From contig DKIV01000028.1 of NCBI GenBank assembly GCA_002454425.1, positions 33,267-68,507 of the forward strand: a stretch of 35,241 nucleotides of DNA. The letters are read 5' to 3'. A model generated the notes under the pieces. That model worked only from the letters and a program-made list of their open reading frames with translations, did not search any database and was not told where the DNA came from. The first letter of the stretch is position 1. The number at the start of each line of letters is the position of its first letter. Position numbers and translations under genes: made by a program. Below are positions 7,369 to 16,116 of this stretch, piece after piece. This stretch comes from Sphingobacteriaceae bacterium UBA6709 (lineage in GTDB: Bacteria; Bacteroidota; Bacteroidia; Sphingobacteriales; Sphingobacteriaceae).

Positions 7369-9714
7369 ATGGAAAAAGAAAAGTATTATCTTCTTTGTCT
7401 AGTATTCCTTGCGTTGAATACAACGCTTTGGGGGCAGACGCCCGCATTTCCGGACGCGGAGGGTGGGGGCATGTTTACCTGGGGCGGCAGAGCAGGGAAA
7501 GTGCTTGCTGTGACTAACCTCAATGATGCCGGTCCCGGTAGTTTGAGGGCTGCGATCATGGCCCACGGCTGCCGCACCGTGATCTTCCGGGTTAGCGGAA
7601 CCATCGCGCTGAAGTCGAAGCTTATTCTTGAGAATGACAGCATTACCATCGCCGGGCAGACCGCGCCGGGCGACGGCATCTGTCTGAGTAATTTCCCTTT
7701 TTATATCAAGGCGAATAATGTCATCATAAGATTTTTACGATGTCGTATGGGGGATTCCGCCCGTCTGGAGGACGATGCTTTAGGTGCTATGAATGTTTCA
7801 CAGCTTATGATAGATCATTGTTCTATTTCCTGGTCTGTAGATGAATGTCTTTCGGTATACCGATCAAAGGATATAACCGTTCAATGGAATATCATTGCTC
7901 ACAGCCTTAGTCGCTCTTTTCATACTAAAGGAGCTCACGGTTTTGGCGGCATTTGGGGAGGTGAAAATGCCAGTTTTCATCATAACCTTATCGCCGGGCA
8001 TTCCAGCAGAAATCCTCGCTTTGCTTCCGATGGTTTTGCTCCGGTTGATTTCAGGAATAACGTGGTCTTTAACTGGGGCTATAAATCGGCCTATGGGGGC
8101 GGGCGCGGCGGCCGAATAAATTACGTGAATAACTATTACAAACCCGGGCCAGCTACGCAGCGTTGGGTGTTGCTCGATGCCGCTGAAGATGGTACGGGCA
8201 GTTACTATATCCGTGGTAATATTCTTGATGGCCGGGATAGCATAAGTACGAATAACAGCAAAGGGGTGACTGGACGCTGCGATCTTGTTGATCAGCCTTT
8301 CCCGGTGCCTCCCGTTAAAACAGACCATGCGCTATTGGCATATCAGAAGGTGCTTAGCAATGCCGGATGCTGTCTTGCCCGTGATGTTTATGATAAGCGC
8401 ATTCTGGATGAATTAGCTTCCGGTGTCGCCTACGGCGGAAAATCCTTCGCGGGGGGGAATAAAGGCATTATTGATTCCCAGAATGATGTGGGAGGATGGC
8501 CTCTTTTATTCGGGACCGAGCCTCCGAAAGATAGTGATGCCGACGGCATGCCCGATCGCTGGGAACTTGACCATAAGCTTAATCCTCGTGATGCACGCGA
8601 TGGTTCGGCCTATTGTGGCAATACTGGTTATACCAACCTTGAGGTTTATCTTAATGAGCTGGCGGCGCCGGCCTTACATTATTCTATTGTAAAAGATTCC
8701 ATAGATAACAAGATCATAGGGGTGTATCCGGATACTGCAGTTTCCGGCTTTGCAAAGAAGCTGAAACCCCTGGGCCGTATATTAGAGTCTCCGGAATACT
8801 ATGTATGGTGTTGTGCTCCTATTTACGATCCGGAAGGACAGGTGCATGTATTCTATTCCCGCTGGCCTAAGAAATATGGCATGGGCGGATGGATAGGCCA
8901 TTCTGAAATTGCTCATGCGGTGGCTGCGAAGCCCGAAGGACCTTATGTGTTTAAAGAGGTGGTGCTGGCGCCCCGTAAGGGATTTTTCGATGCTACCACA
9001 TGCCATAATCCCCACGTACAATACGTTAACGGTACTTATTATCTTTTTTATATGGGCACTTCTGATGGCTCTGTTTTCAGCAAGCGCATAGGCTTGGCAA
9101 GCGCGTCTTCACTGGCGGGACCATGGATACGGGATGATGAACCGCTACTTGAGGTGGGTGCTGAGGGGGAATGGGACGACTGCTGTACCACTAACCCCGC
9201 TTTTATTTTAACCTCAGCAGGAGAAGCGCGCTTGTATTACAAGTCGTGGAATGCACGTGAATACAAAAATGCTAGCGGAGCCGTGCGCGGAAACCGGAAA
9301 TACGGATTGGCAACAGCAACCGGAATACGGGGTCCCTATGCCAGATATAAAGGTAATCCCATTATCGATTTTTCGGGTATGGGAGGGAATAAGCAGGTGG
9401 AAGATGCCTTTATTTATTGGGATCGAATTAGGTATTGCATGCTGATGCGGGATATGGGATACTTTAGCGATGCGGCAGGTCTTTTCTTCGAATCTTCTGA
9501 TGGGCTGAACTGGTCAGCGCCTCAAATCGCCTGGTTTCCGGCAGCGGCCTATATTGATGAGCCAGATCCTCCGGCTACGCTGAAACGCTACGGACGCTTC
9601 GAACGTCCGCAACTATTAATAAAAGACGGAAAGCCCCGCTACCTGTTCAACGCTTTGCAGGGCGGCCGGTACGGTACCGCCTCGGGATTTGTTTTTGAAA
9701 TTCAAGATAAATAA
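7369..9714 (+). CDS. Pectate lyase (PL1-like) fused to a GH43-like beta-propeller
   Basis: A secreted two-domain carbohydrate enzyme of 781 aa. After a signal peptide (about 1-22, ending WGQ), residues about 25-385 form a right-handed beta-helix lyase. The landmarks are FPDAEGGG, TNLNDAGPGSLRAAI, ITIAGQTAPGDGI, DHCSISWSVDE and the RNPRFA segment, whose arginine is a likely catalytic base, all typical of Bacteroidota PL1 pectate lyases. A calcium-binding motif DSDADGMPDRWE starts at residue 388. From about 465 to the end comes a second enzyme-like domain resembling GH43-type five-bladed propellers: APIYDPEG with candidate base D487, FFDATTCHNPHVQYVNGTYY, and VEDAFIY with candidate acid E678. 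The lyase would cut galacturonan by beta-elimination. The substrate of the propeller is not evident. It sits between SusD and the six-hairpin gene in one operon. Confidence 0.82.
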   Translation: MEKEKYYLLCLVFLALNTTLWGQTPAFPDAEGGGMFTWGGRAGKVLAVTNLNDAGPGSLRAAIMAHGCRTVIFRVSGTIALKSKLILENDSITIAGQTAPGDGICLSNFPFYIKANNVIIRFLRCRMGDSARLEDDALGAMNVSQLMIDHCSISWSVDECLSVYRSKDITVQWNIIAHSLSRSFHTKGAHGFGGIWGGENASFHHNLIAGHSSRNPRFASDGFAPVDFRNNVVFNWGYKSAYGGGRGGRINYVNNYYKPGPATQRWVLLDAAEDGTGSYYIRGNILDGRDSISTNNSKGVTGRCDLVDQPFPVPPVKTDHALLAYQKVLSNAGCCLARDVYDKRILDELASGVAYGGKSFAGGNKGIIDSQNDVGGWPLLFGTEPPKDSDADGMPDRWELDHKLNPRDARDGSAYCGNTGYTNLEVYLNELAAPALHYSIVKDSIDNKIIGVYPDTAVSGFAKKLKPLGRILESPEYYVWCCAPIYDPEGQVHVFYSRWPKKYGMGGWIGHSEIAHAVAAKPEGPYVFKEVVLAPRKGFFDATTCHNPHVQYVNGTYYLFYMGTSDGSVFSKRIGLASASSLAGPWIRDDEPLLEVGAEGEWDDCCTTNPAFILTSAGEARLYYKSWNAREYKNASGAVRGNRKYGLATATGIRGPYARYKGNPIIDFSGMGGNKQVEDAFIYWDRIRYCMLMRDMGYFSDAAGLFFESSDGLNWSAPQIAWFPAAAYIDEPDPPATLKRYGRFERPQLLIKDGKPRYLFNALQGGRYGTASGFVFEIQDK

Positions 9715-9736
9715 ACACTCATAAACCTCTTTGATA

Positions 9737-11869
9737 ATGAAATACACCGGTTTGTTTTTGATATTTCTCCAGTGCGCGACTTTCCTGAGCTGTGCCGCGG
9801 AGTCGAATAATCCAATAGACAGAAAGGCACTCGTAACCCGAAATAGTCCTCATGTCAGGAATTTTGATCCGCTCTCCTCGCTGTCGGTGGGTAATGGTAA
9901 TTTTGCGTATACCGTAGATGCGACAGGCATGCAGACTTTTCCCGAATTGTATACCGAGGGTGTACCTCTCGGCACCCAGTCGCAATGGGGCTGGCATAGT
10001 TTCCCGAACCCTGGTTACAGGCTTGAGGAAAGTATGAAAACCTACAACTTCCGTGGTTGGGCAGAGCCTTATGCCACGCAATTTAATGAGGAGGGGAGAG
10101 CTCATGATGCCGCGGAGTGGTTTCGGGTAAATCCGCACCGCCTTCATCTGGGGATTATCGGGCTTGAAGTAAGTAAACCTAATGGTGAACAGGAGCGTGT
10201 GGAAGCGGTGACGGACGTAGATCAACGGCTTGATCTATGGACGGGCGTGATACATAGTTCCTTTAAGCTGCAGGGTAATGCTACTTCAGTGAGCACTGTC
10301 TGCGACCCCGATAACGACGCGCTGTCCTTCAATATACACTCAGCTCTTTTTAGTAAAAACGGCTTGTCTGTAAAGTTCCGCTTTCCCTATCCTTCGGGTA
10401 AGCATACCGATGATGCATGCGACTGGACTCAGCCCGGTAAGCATACTACCGAGTTGTTAGCCAGTGGTCAGAACTATTGTATTCTGAAGCGACAGATCGA
10501 CACTACTGTATATTATCTTGCTATCCGTTGGAAAGGAAAAGCTCGTGTTAGCAAGAAGGATGCACATTATTTTCTGCTTAGTCCTCTTAGCGACGACTTT
10601 AGCTTTAGCACAACGTTCTCTCAACGAATGCCGGAAAAGAATACTATTGAACGTGATGTCTTTGCGGCTTCTTCAGCATATTGGAATCAATTCTGGAAAA
10701 AGGGGGGGATTGTTGATTTTTCAGCTTGCTCAGATCCCCGGGCCAAAGAACTTGAACGAAGGGTCGTATTGTCGCAATACCTGCTTGCCATCCAGTCTGC
10801 CGGCATCTATCCGCCGCAAGAAACGGGGCTAACATATAACAGCTGGTTTGGGAAGTTTCATCTCGAGATGCATTGGTGGCATGCCGCGCAGTTTGCTTTG
10901 TGGCAGCGCCCGGAGTTGCTGGAGCGTAGTATGCCCTGGTACACGAGGGTTTATCCTCAGGCTGAGGCGATCGCGAAAAGACAGGGTTTTAAGGGTATTC
11001 GTTGGATGAAGATGACCGACCCCAGTGGTATTGAATCTCCATCAAAGGTAGGCTCTTTTCTGGCCTGGCAGCAGCCTCACTACATTTATCTCGCCGAGCT
11101 TATTTATCGTGATAAGCCGGACGCGCAGACCTTAAAGAAGTATAGCTTTCTTGTTGAACAGACAGCAACCTTCATGGCTTCTTTTGCCACTTATGACAAA
11201 GAGAAAAATCGCTACGTCCTGAAGGGGCTGATTCCTGCACAAGAAACGTTGAAGGCCTCGGAAACTATAAACCCTCCCTTTGAGCTGTCGTACTGGCATT
11301 TTGCAATGAATCTTGCGCAGGAATGGCGGCAGCGTGAGGGAAAAGACCGGAATCCACAGTGGGATGAACTGATTGAAAAGCTTTCACCCCTGGCTTACAA
11401 TGCTGATAAGCTGTATCTGGCTGCCGAGGACGCTGTAGATACTTATAAGGATATACGCTTTACTTCAGATCATATGGCTGTACTGGGGGCTGTCGGAATC
11501 CTGCCTATGAACAAGCTTATCCGGGAGGATTATATGAAGAATACCCTCCATTGGATATGGGATAACTGGAATTGGAATAAGACCTGGGGCTGGGATTATC
11601 CTATGACGGCGATGAATGCCGCGCGTATGGGTGAGCCGGAAAAGGCTGTAGGTGCCTTGCTTATGGACAAGCGTACTAATACTTACCTTGTCAATGGACA
11701 TAATTATCAGGACGAACGGTTACGTGTTTACCTTCCGGGAAATGGAGGCTTGCTTGCCGCCGTGGCTATGATGTGTGCCGGCTGGGATGGTAGTAAAGGC
11801 GATGCTCCCGGATTTCCGAAAGATGGTCACTGGAACGTGCGCTGGGAGAATCTTAGTCCTATGCCTTAA
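9737..11869 (+). CDS. Putative six-hairpin (alpha/alpha)6-type glycosidase lipoprotein
   Basis: ATG 9737 is chosen over TTG 9731 because it begins a short signal ending at the lipobox FLSC (Cys19), so this is a probable lipoprotein of 710 aa. The N-terminal half (about 35-320) looks like the beta-sandwich found before the catalytic barrel in GH65 and GH95-type enzymes, with LSSLSVGNGNFAYTVD near its start. The C-terminal half is helix-rich, with NSWFGKFHLEMHWWHAAQFALW at about 370-391 (E377 a candidate catalytic acid) and NWNWNKTWGWDYPMTAMNAARMG near the end, in the style of six-hairpin glycosidases. I cannot assign a numbered family. Position as fourth gene of the susCD operon suggests it trims a sugar from pectic oligosaccharides. 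Confidence 0.6.
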   Translation: MKYTGLFLIFLQCATFLSCAAESNNPIDRKALVTRNSPHVRNFDPLSSLSVGNGNFAYTVDATGMQTFPELYTEGVPLGTQSQWGWHSFPNPGYRLEESMKTYNFRGWAEPYATQFNEEGRAHDAAEWFRVNPHRLHLGIIGLEVSKPNGEQERVEAVTDVDQRLDLWTGVIHSSFKLQGNATSVSTVCDPDNDALSFNIHSALFSKNGLSVKFRFPYPSGKHTDDACDWTQPGKHTTELLASGQNYCILKRQIDTTVYYLAIRWKGKARVSKKDAHYFLLSPLSDDFSFSTTFSQRMPEKNTIERDVFAASSAYWNQFWKKGGIVDFSACSDPRAKELERRVVLSQYLLAIQSAGIYPPQETGLTYNSWFGKFHLEMHWWHAAQFALWQRPELLERSMPWYTRVYPQAEAIAKRQGFKGIRWMKMTDPSGIESPSKVGSFLAWQQPHYIYLAELIYRDKPDAQTLKKYSFLVEQTATFMASFATYDKEKNRYVLKGLIPAQETLKASETINPPFELSYWHFAMNLAQEWRQREGKDRNPQWDELIEKLSPLAYNADKLYLAAEDAVDTYKDIRFTSDHMAVLGAVGILPMNKLIREDYMKNTLHWIWDNWNWNKTWGWDYPMTAMNAARMGEPEKAVGALLMDKRTNTYLVNGHNYQDERLRVYLPGNGGLLAAVAMMCAGWDGSKGDAPGFPKDGHWNVRWENLSPMP

Positions 11870-11973
11870 TGTTCTATTTGAGATATTTACCCGCTTCTGT
11901 GGCTATTGTATTAATAATTTTACCGGAAGCTCCTGTGTTTTTAATAAATTAAACGGACTTTTGCATGCATTGA

Positions 11974-12013
11974 ATTGCAATCTTACCAATAGGAAAGGAC
12001 GATCGATTGCAAT
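11974..12013 (+). promoter_or_regulatory. Paired palindromes before the polygalacturonase gene
   Basis: The 8-base palindrome ATTGCAAT occurs at 11974-11981 and 12006-12013, spaced 32 bases (about three helical turns). Between them lies CTTACCAA (11982-11989), which matches the repeat motif seen before the first susC at 2019-2026. The layout suits a regulator shared between the susC operon and the GH28 gene. No TAnnTTTG box was found in this gap of 228 bases. Confidence 0.3.
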
Positions 12014-12097
12014 GGAAACCTTAAATAAAAATTAACACATGCATATGCGCTCGTGCTTCTGACCGGGTGTAACGTGCTACTCAATTATTTAGTTGAT

Positions 12098-13744
12098 ATG
12101 AAGAAAACGATTCTTAGTGCCGTTGTTGCAGCATTTCTGGCACTATCTTCTCAGGCTCAACAAGCTTACGATCATTTGTATTCGGATCTGCCTTTTAGTA
12201 TGTCGAAGGTGGAGCGTCCCCGTATTCCGGATACGCGGATTGTGCTTACCGATTTTGCAGCGGTAGGTGATGGAAAAACCTTAAATACCGAGGCTTTTGC
12301 CAAGGCTATAGACGCGCTCTCGTTAAAAGGCGGAGGGCATCTTGTGGTACCCGCGGGCGTTTGGTTGACAGGTCCTATAGAGCTTAAGAGCAATATAGAC
12401 CTTCATCTCGAGGATCGTGCAATTATCTTATTTTCCGCTGATCGTAGTCTTTACAAGATCGTTGAAACTTCCTTTGAAGGACTGGATACCCGTCGTTGTC
12501 AGTCGCCGCTATCAGGCAAGAACCTCAGTAATATTTCAATAACAGGCAGCGGCACCATCGATGGTAATGGTCACTTCTGGAGACCGCTAAAGAAAGAGAA
12601 AGTGTCCGACAGCTATTGGAAGAAGGCTACTTCCGGGGGCGGCGTTTTCAAGCGTGCGGATTATTGGATGCCTTCGGCGGCTTATCTGCGCGGGGACTCC
12701 ATAGCTGATATGAACGTACCTACGAGTCTTAAGACTGATGAGGAATGGACGTCTATAAAGGACTTCTTACGTCCTGTCATGGTTTCGCTGATATCCTGTA
12801 AAAATGTGCTTCTTGAAGGTGTCATCTTTCAGAACTCACCGGCATGGAACATTCATCCGCTGATGTGCGAAAATATTATCCTCGACAAGGTGCAGGTGCG
12901 TAATCCTTCATTTGCTCAAAATGGTGATGGACTCGATCTTGAATCCTGTAAGAATGCGTTGATTCTCAACAGTACTTTCGACGTGGGAGATGATGGTATC
13001 TGTATCAAGTCGGGTAAGAATGAAGATGGTAGAAAACGGGGAATACCTTGTGAGAATGTCATCGTTGACAATTGTACCGTATTTAAAGGGCATGGTGGTT
13101 TTGTTGTAGGTAGTGAAATGTCTGGTGGCGTAAAGAATATCCTTGTTTCAAACTGCCAGTTTCTGGGTACCGACGTAGGTTTACGTTTCAAGAGCGCCCG
13201 CGGAAGGGGAGGAGTAGTGGAGAATATCTATATCCGCAAGATAAGCATGACCGATATAGAAACTGAACCCATCCTCTTTAACCTTTACTATGGGGGTAAA
13301 TCAGCGGTGGAATCATTGGAAGACAAAGATGAGGTAAAACAAGCGGAAGTTATTCCTGCTGTTGACGAAACTACGCCCGCCTTCAGAAACATTTTCATCG
13401 AAGATGTTAACTGTAGCCACGCGCGCCGGGCATTGTATTTCTACGGATTGCCTGAACAAAAGATCGATAACATAAATATTAAAAACGTTAGCGTACATGC
13501 TAAGCTGGGGGGCGAAATCTCAGAGGCTAAGAATATCGTCTTAGATAATCTGAAGATTTCTGTTGAGCAGGGAGAACGCCTGACGCTTAAAAATGTTAGT
13601 AATATAGAATTCAAAAATGTTAATCCTGATGGGACGGTGGTTGGTCCTAATGATGTGAAAAACGCTGTTGGCAGTCGGAATAGCGTTAATAAGAAATCTG
13701 TCAAAGCGCCCAATGCTGCGAAGAACAGGAAAGTAAAAAAGTAA
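12098..13744 (+). CDS. Polygalacturonase, glycoside hydrolase family 28
   Basis: A secreted or periplasmic GH28 enzyme that hydrolyses alpha-1,4 galacturonan bonds. ATG 12098 is preferred to an upstream in-frame GTG at 12053 because it starts the signal peptide MKKTILSAVVAAFLALSSQAQ. An N-terminal FAAVGDGKTLNTEAF block introduces the beta-helix. The GH28 catalytic set is present: NGDGLD with D277, DDG at D298/D299, GHGG with H332, and RFK at 363-365. The 548 aa length is normal for Bacteroidota members. The C-terminus ends in a lysine-rich tail (about 525-548) beyond the helix. It forms a separate unit after the susCD operon and is followed by a strong terminator. Together with the lyase it argues for a homogalacturonan or rhamnogalacturonan substrate. 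Confidence 0.92.
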   Translation: MKKTILSAVVAAFLALSSQAQQAYDHLYSDLPFSMSKVERPRIPDTRIVLTDFAAVGDGKTLNTEAFAKAIDALSLKGGGHLVVPAGVWLTGPIELKSNIDLHLEDRAIILFSADRSLYKIVETSFEGLDTRRCQSPLSGKNLSNISITGSGTIDGNGHFWRPLKKEKVSDSYWKKATSGGGVFKRADYWMPSAAYLRGDSIADMNVPTSLKTDEEWTSIKDFLRPVMVSLISCKNVLLEGVIFQNSPAWNIHPLMCENIILDKVQVRNPSFAQNGDGLDLESCKNALILNSTFDVGDDGICIKSGKNEDGRKRGIPCENVIVDNCTVFKGHGGFVVGSEMSGGVKNILVSNCQFLGTDVGLRFKSARGRGGVVENIYIRKISMTDIETEPILFNLYYGGKSAVESLEDKDEVKQAEVIPAVDETTPAFRNIFIEDVNCSHARRALYFYGLPEQKIDNINIKNVSVHAKLGGEISEAKNIVLDNLKISVEQGERLTLKNVSNIEFKNVNPDGTVVGPNDVKNAVGSRNSVNKKSVKAPNAAKNRKVKK

Positions 13745-13770
13745 TTGGCATCGGCCTACGTTGCTCAGCT

Positions 13771-13803
13771 ATCCCCGGAAAGAATTCTTCCGGGGATTTT
13801 TTA
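13771..13803 (+). terminator. Rho-independent terminator after GH28
   Basis: A perfect 10-base stem, ATCCCCGGAA (13771-13780) with TTCCGGGGAT (13788-13797), has a seven-base loop and is followed by a run of T. It closes the pectin-enzyme genes before the AraC gene. Confidence 0.88.
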
Positions 13804-13912
13804 TGATGTAATTTTCTTCGGTCAGAGTCTGAGTTAAGTTTTTCTGTTTTATCGCAAATGTCTTATATTAGATAAAACATGTTCAGCCAATCACTACCTG
13901 AGTTTCCGATGT

Positions 13913-14809
13913 ATGACAGACGTTGACGATTATAAAGCTGATTTTAAATATCTTGTAATTAGCGAACTTGACAGAATGTTCGGGTTATGGGTTAATACAG
14001 TAGGATTTCAATCGGTGTTGAGCGGAACCTCCTATCCCTCTAACAATCACCCTTCTTCTTATTATTTTGATACCGCTAAGGGGCGTGTTTTACATGAATA
14101 CCAGTTGCTTTACATCACGGGAGGCGAAGGGTATTTTGAATCAGCGACCACAGGGAAGGTTCATGTGGTCAAGGGATGTGTAATCATGCTCTTCCCTAAT
14201 CAATGGCATACTTATTATCCTCTTGACGCTACGGGATGGGTTGAGTATTATATTGGTTTTGAAGGACCTATCATCGACAATATTATAGAGCGATCGTTTT
14301 TCTCCCCTCATAAACAGGTGAGTTTTTTGGGGACACATGAAGATCTCGTGAGTCTCTATAATCAGGCTATTCAGGTAGCGAAAGACGATAAAACCGGCGC
14401 CCAGCAATACCTTGCGGGGATCGTTTATCATATCTTGGGAAAGACCCTTTCGCTGGAAAAGAATGAAAGCTTCGACAGTCACGAGATCCGCGAGAAAATT
14501 GAACAGGCGAAAGTACTTATGACTGAGAGCGTGTTTGGGGATGTTCATCCCGAGGACATCGCCAATAGGTTGAACATTAGTTATTCTTGGTTTCGTAAGG
14601 TATTCAAGGAGTATACAGGGCAAGCGCCTTCCCAGTATTTTAAAGAGCTTAAAATAAATAAGGCGAAGCAGTTACTCGTAGAAACTAACTCAAGTATTAA
14701 AGAAATTGCCTATAAACTGAATTATAACTCAGTGGAGCACTTCTTCTCTATCTTCAAAACTAAGACACGCTACACTCCTTCAGAATATCGTAATGCAGGA
14801 AAGCGTTGA
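13913..14809 (+). CDS. AraC-family transcriptional regulator
   Basis: A cytoplasmic DNA-binding regulator of 298 aa. Residues about 20-170 form an AraC-type cupin sensing domain (LLYITGGEGYFES, GCVIMLFPNQWHTYYP). The C-terminal residues about 195-295 hold two helix-turn-helix motifs: VHPEDIANRLNISYSWFRKV and the IKEIAYKLNY...FSIFKTKTRYTPSEYR block that is the AraC signature. It follows the GH28 terminator with its own 110-base upstream gap and faces the cysteine synthase gene across a shared terminator. Its most likely job is sugar-responsive activation of the neighbouring pectin genes, with the repeats before susC and GH28 as candidate sites. The ligand is unknown. Confidence 0.92.
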   Translation: MTDVDDYKADFKYLVISELDRMFGLWVNTVGFQSVLSGTSYPSNNHPSSYYFDTAKGRVLHEYQLLYITGGEGYFESATTGKVHVVKGCVIMLFPNQWHTYYPLDATGWVEYYIGFEGPIIDNIIERSFFSPHKQVSFLGTHEDLVSLYNQAIQVAKDDKTGAQQYLAGIVYHILGKTLSLEKNESFDSHEIREKIEQAKVLMTESVFGDVHPEDIANRLNISYSWFRKVFKEYTGQAPSQYFKELKINKAKQLLVETNSSIKEIAYKLNYNSVEHFFSIFKTKTRYTPSEYRNAGKR

Positions 14810-14844
14810 AGTGATTTTTGACGTCGGTTTATAAATGGTAGTAT

Positions 14845-14877
14845 GAGCACGATGCAATAACACCGTGCTCTTGTTTC
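14845..14877. terminator. Terminator between araC-type and cysteine synthase genes
   Basis: GAGCACG (14845-14851) pairs with CGTGCTC (14864-14870) around a 12-base loop that can partly pair further. A T-rich stretch follows on the plus strand up to the end of the converging gene, so it mainly ends the AraC transcript and may also serve the opposite strand. Confidence 0.65.
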
Positions 14878-15927
14878 TTATTGTATTACGGGTTCTGAAA
14901 GTCTGCAGATAGGCAGGTAGCCCGTGAAGTCAACATCCGTAGAATAATAACCATCCTTTACAGGTTCTTCCTTCATCAGATCAGTACTAAGATACTTCTT
15001 GTTACTATCAGCCAGTAAGGTTACCACGGTAGCATCAGGCCCTAATTCATTGGCAAGTTTTATAGCACCAATAATGTTAGCTCCGGAGGAAATGCCAACG
15101 GCAAGTCCTAGTTGTTGCGAGAGTTTTTGCGCCATGATAATGGCATCACCATCGTTTGCCTGGATCACTTCATCAAGCTGATCAAGTTTTACAATGGAAG
15201 GAATAAATTCATCGGATATTCCCTGGATGCGATGTGATCCAACTTTGTATCCTGTAGTAAGTGTTGGAGACTCTGCCGGTTCGAGAGGGTGTATCTTTAC
15301 CGCGGGATTCATAGATTTCAGATAGCTTCCTACACCCATTACCGTTCCGCCGGTACCAACGCCAGCAACAAAAGCATCAGGTTTTAGTCCGCTGCATGAC
15401 AGCTGCTCCCAAATCTCTTTTCCTGTGGTCATCTCATGCGCTTCGGAATTGTAACAATTCTCAAATTGTTGTGGCAGGAACACGCCCCCCTTGGCAGCAA
15501 TATCTTCACTCATCTTGATGCTTCCTAAAAATCCGCCTTCTTCTTTGCTGATCAGAATGATCTCGGCGCCCAGACTACGAATAATGTCAACCCGTTCCTT
15601 ACTTAACCAGTTAGGCATAATGATCTTTACGGTATGACCCAAGGCCTTTCCAATGGCTGCGAATGCGATACCTGTATTACCACTCGTAGCCTCTATGATA
15701 ACATCATCAGGCTTAATTTTTCCCTGTTTGTATGCCTGGTTAAGGATGTATAAAGCCATACGATCTTTGACACTGCCTGTCAGGTTATAGTGTTCACATT
15801 TGGCGTATACTTTGCCAGCTTTACCTTTATATGTATAGCGGAGTTCCAGCATAGGCGTATTGCCTACAAGGTGCCATAGGTGGCTGAATTTTTGTTTTAA
15901 TTCGTCGGAGCAGCAATCAGTTGACAT
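14878..15927 (-). CDS. Cysteine synthase-family PLP enzyme
   Basis: A cytoplasmic fold-type II PLP enzyme of 349 aa, related to O-acetylserine sulfhydrylase (CysK/CysM) and to cystathionine beta-synthase. The N-terminal VGNTPML leads to NLTGSVKDR, where K54 is the PLP lysine. The substrate loop TSGNTG is at 81-86 and the phosphate-binding loop GTGGT at 191-195. GISSGANI and the VVTLLADSNKKYLSTDL segment near the end are typical. The C-terminus extends about 40 residues past that segment, a longer tail than in standard CysK, and there is no CBS domain. It is divergent from an Lrp/AsnC regulator that probably controls it. O-acetylserine plus sulfide is the likely reaction, but other amino-acid chemistry cannot be excluded. 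Confidence 0.88.
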   Translation of the reverse strand: MSTDCCSDELKQKFSHLWHLVGNTPMLELRYTYKGKAGKVYAKCEHYNLTGSVKDRMALYILNQAYKQGKIKPDDVIIEATSGNTGIAFAAIGKALGHTVKIIMPNWLSKERVDIIRSLGAEIILISKEEGGFLGSIKMSEDIAAKGGVFLPQQFENCYNSEAHEMTTGKEIWEQLSCSGLKPDAFVAGVGTGGTVMGVGSYLKSMNPAVKIHPLEPAESPTLTTGYKVGSHRIQGISDEFIPSIVKLDQLDEVIQANDGDAIIMAQKLSQQLGLAVGISSGANIIGAIKLANELGPDATVVTLLADSNKKYLSTDLMKEEPVKDGYYSTDVDFTGYLPICRLSEPVIQ

Positions 15928-16037
15928 TCGAAGTATTAGTTAAATGTAATTCGTAATAAATACGGTAAAATTCGCCATTCTCCTAATAAGATTCAATGCT
16001 ATTGTTATTTATGTGTAAATTTTATTGATTATAATAA

Positions 16038-16045
16038 TATTTTTG
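16038..16045 (+). promoter_or_regulatory. Candidate -7 element for the Lrp/AsnC gene
   Basis: TATTTTTG fits the Bacteroidota TAnnTTTG box. Transcription would start near 16052, leaving about 65 bases before ATG 16117 and only about 8 before ATG 16060, which supports the shorter protein. No clear -33 box is visible. Confidence 0.4.
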
Positions 16046-16116
16046 TAAGTAATTTCAGTATGTTGTACTTTCATGCGGAAATACAGTTTTTTTTTCACAG
16101 CGCTTTTAAAGATACG

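Noticed and set aside
7864..8328. 154-codon minus-strand frame inside the lyase gene
   Set aside because: It is antisense to a well-supported PL1 domain, its translation has no family features, and it follows from the codon composition of the real gene.
14141..14623. 160-codon minus-strand frame inside the AraC gene
   Set aside because: Shadow of the AraC coding frame, with no motif or start context.
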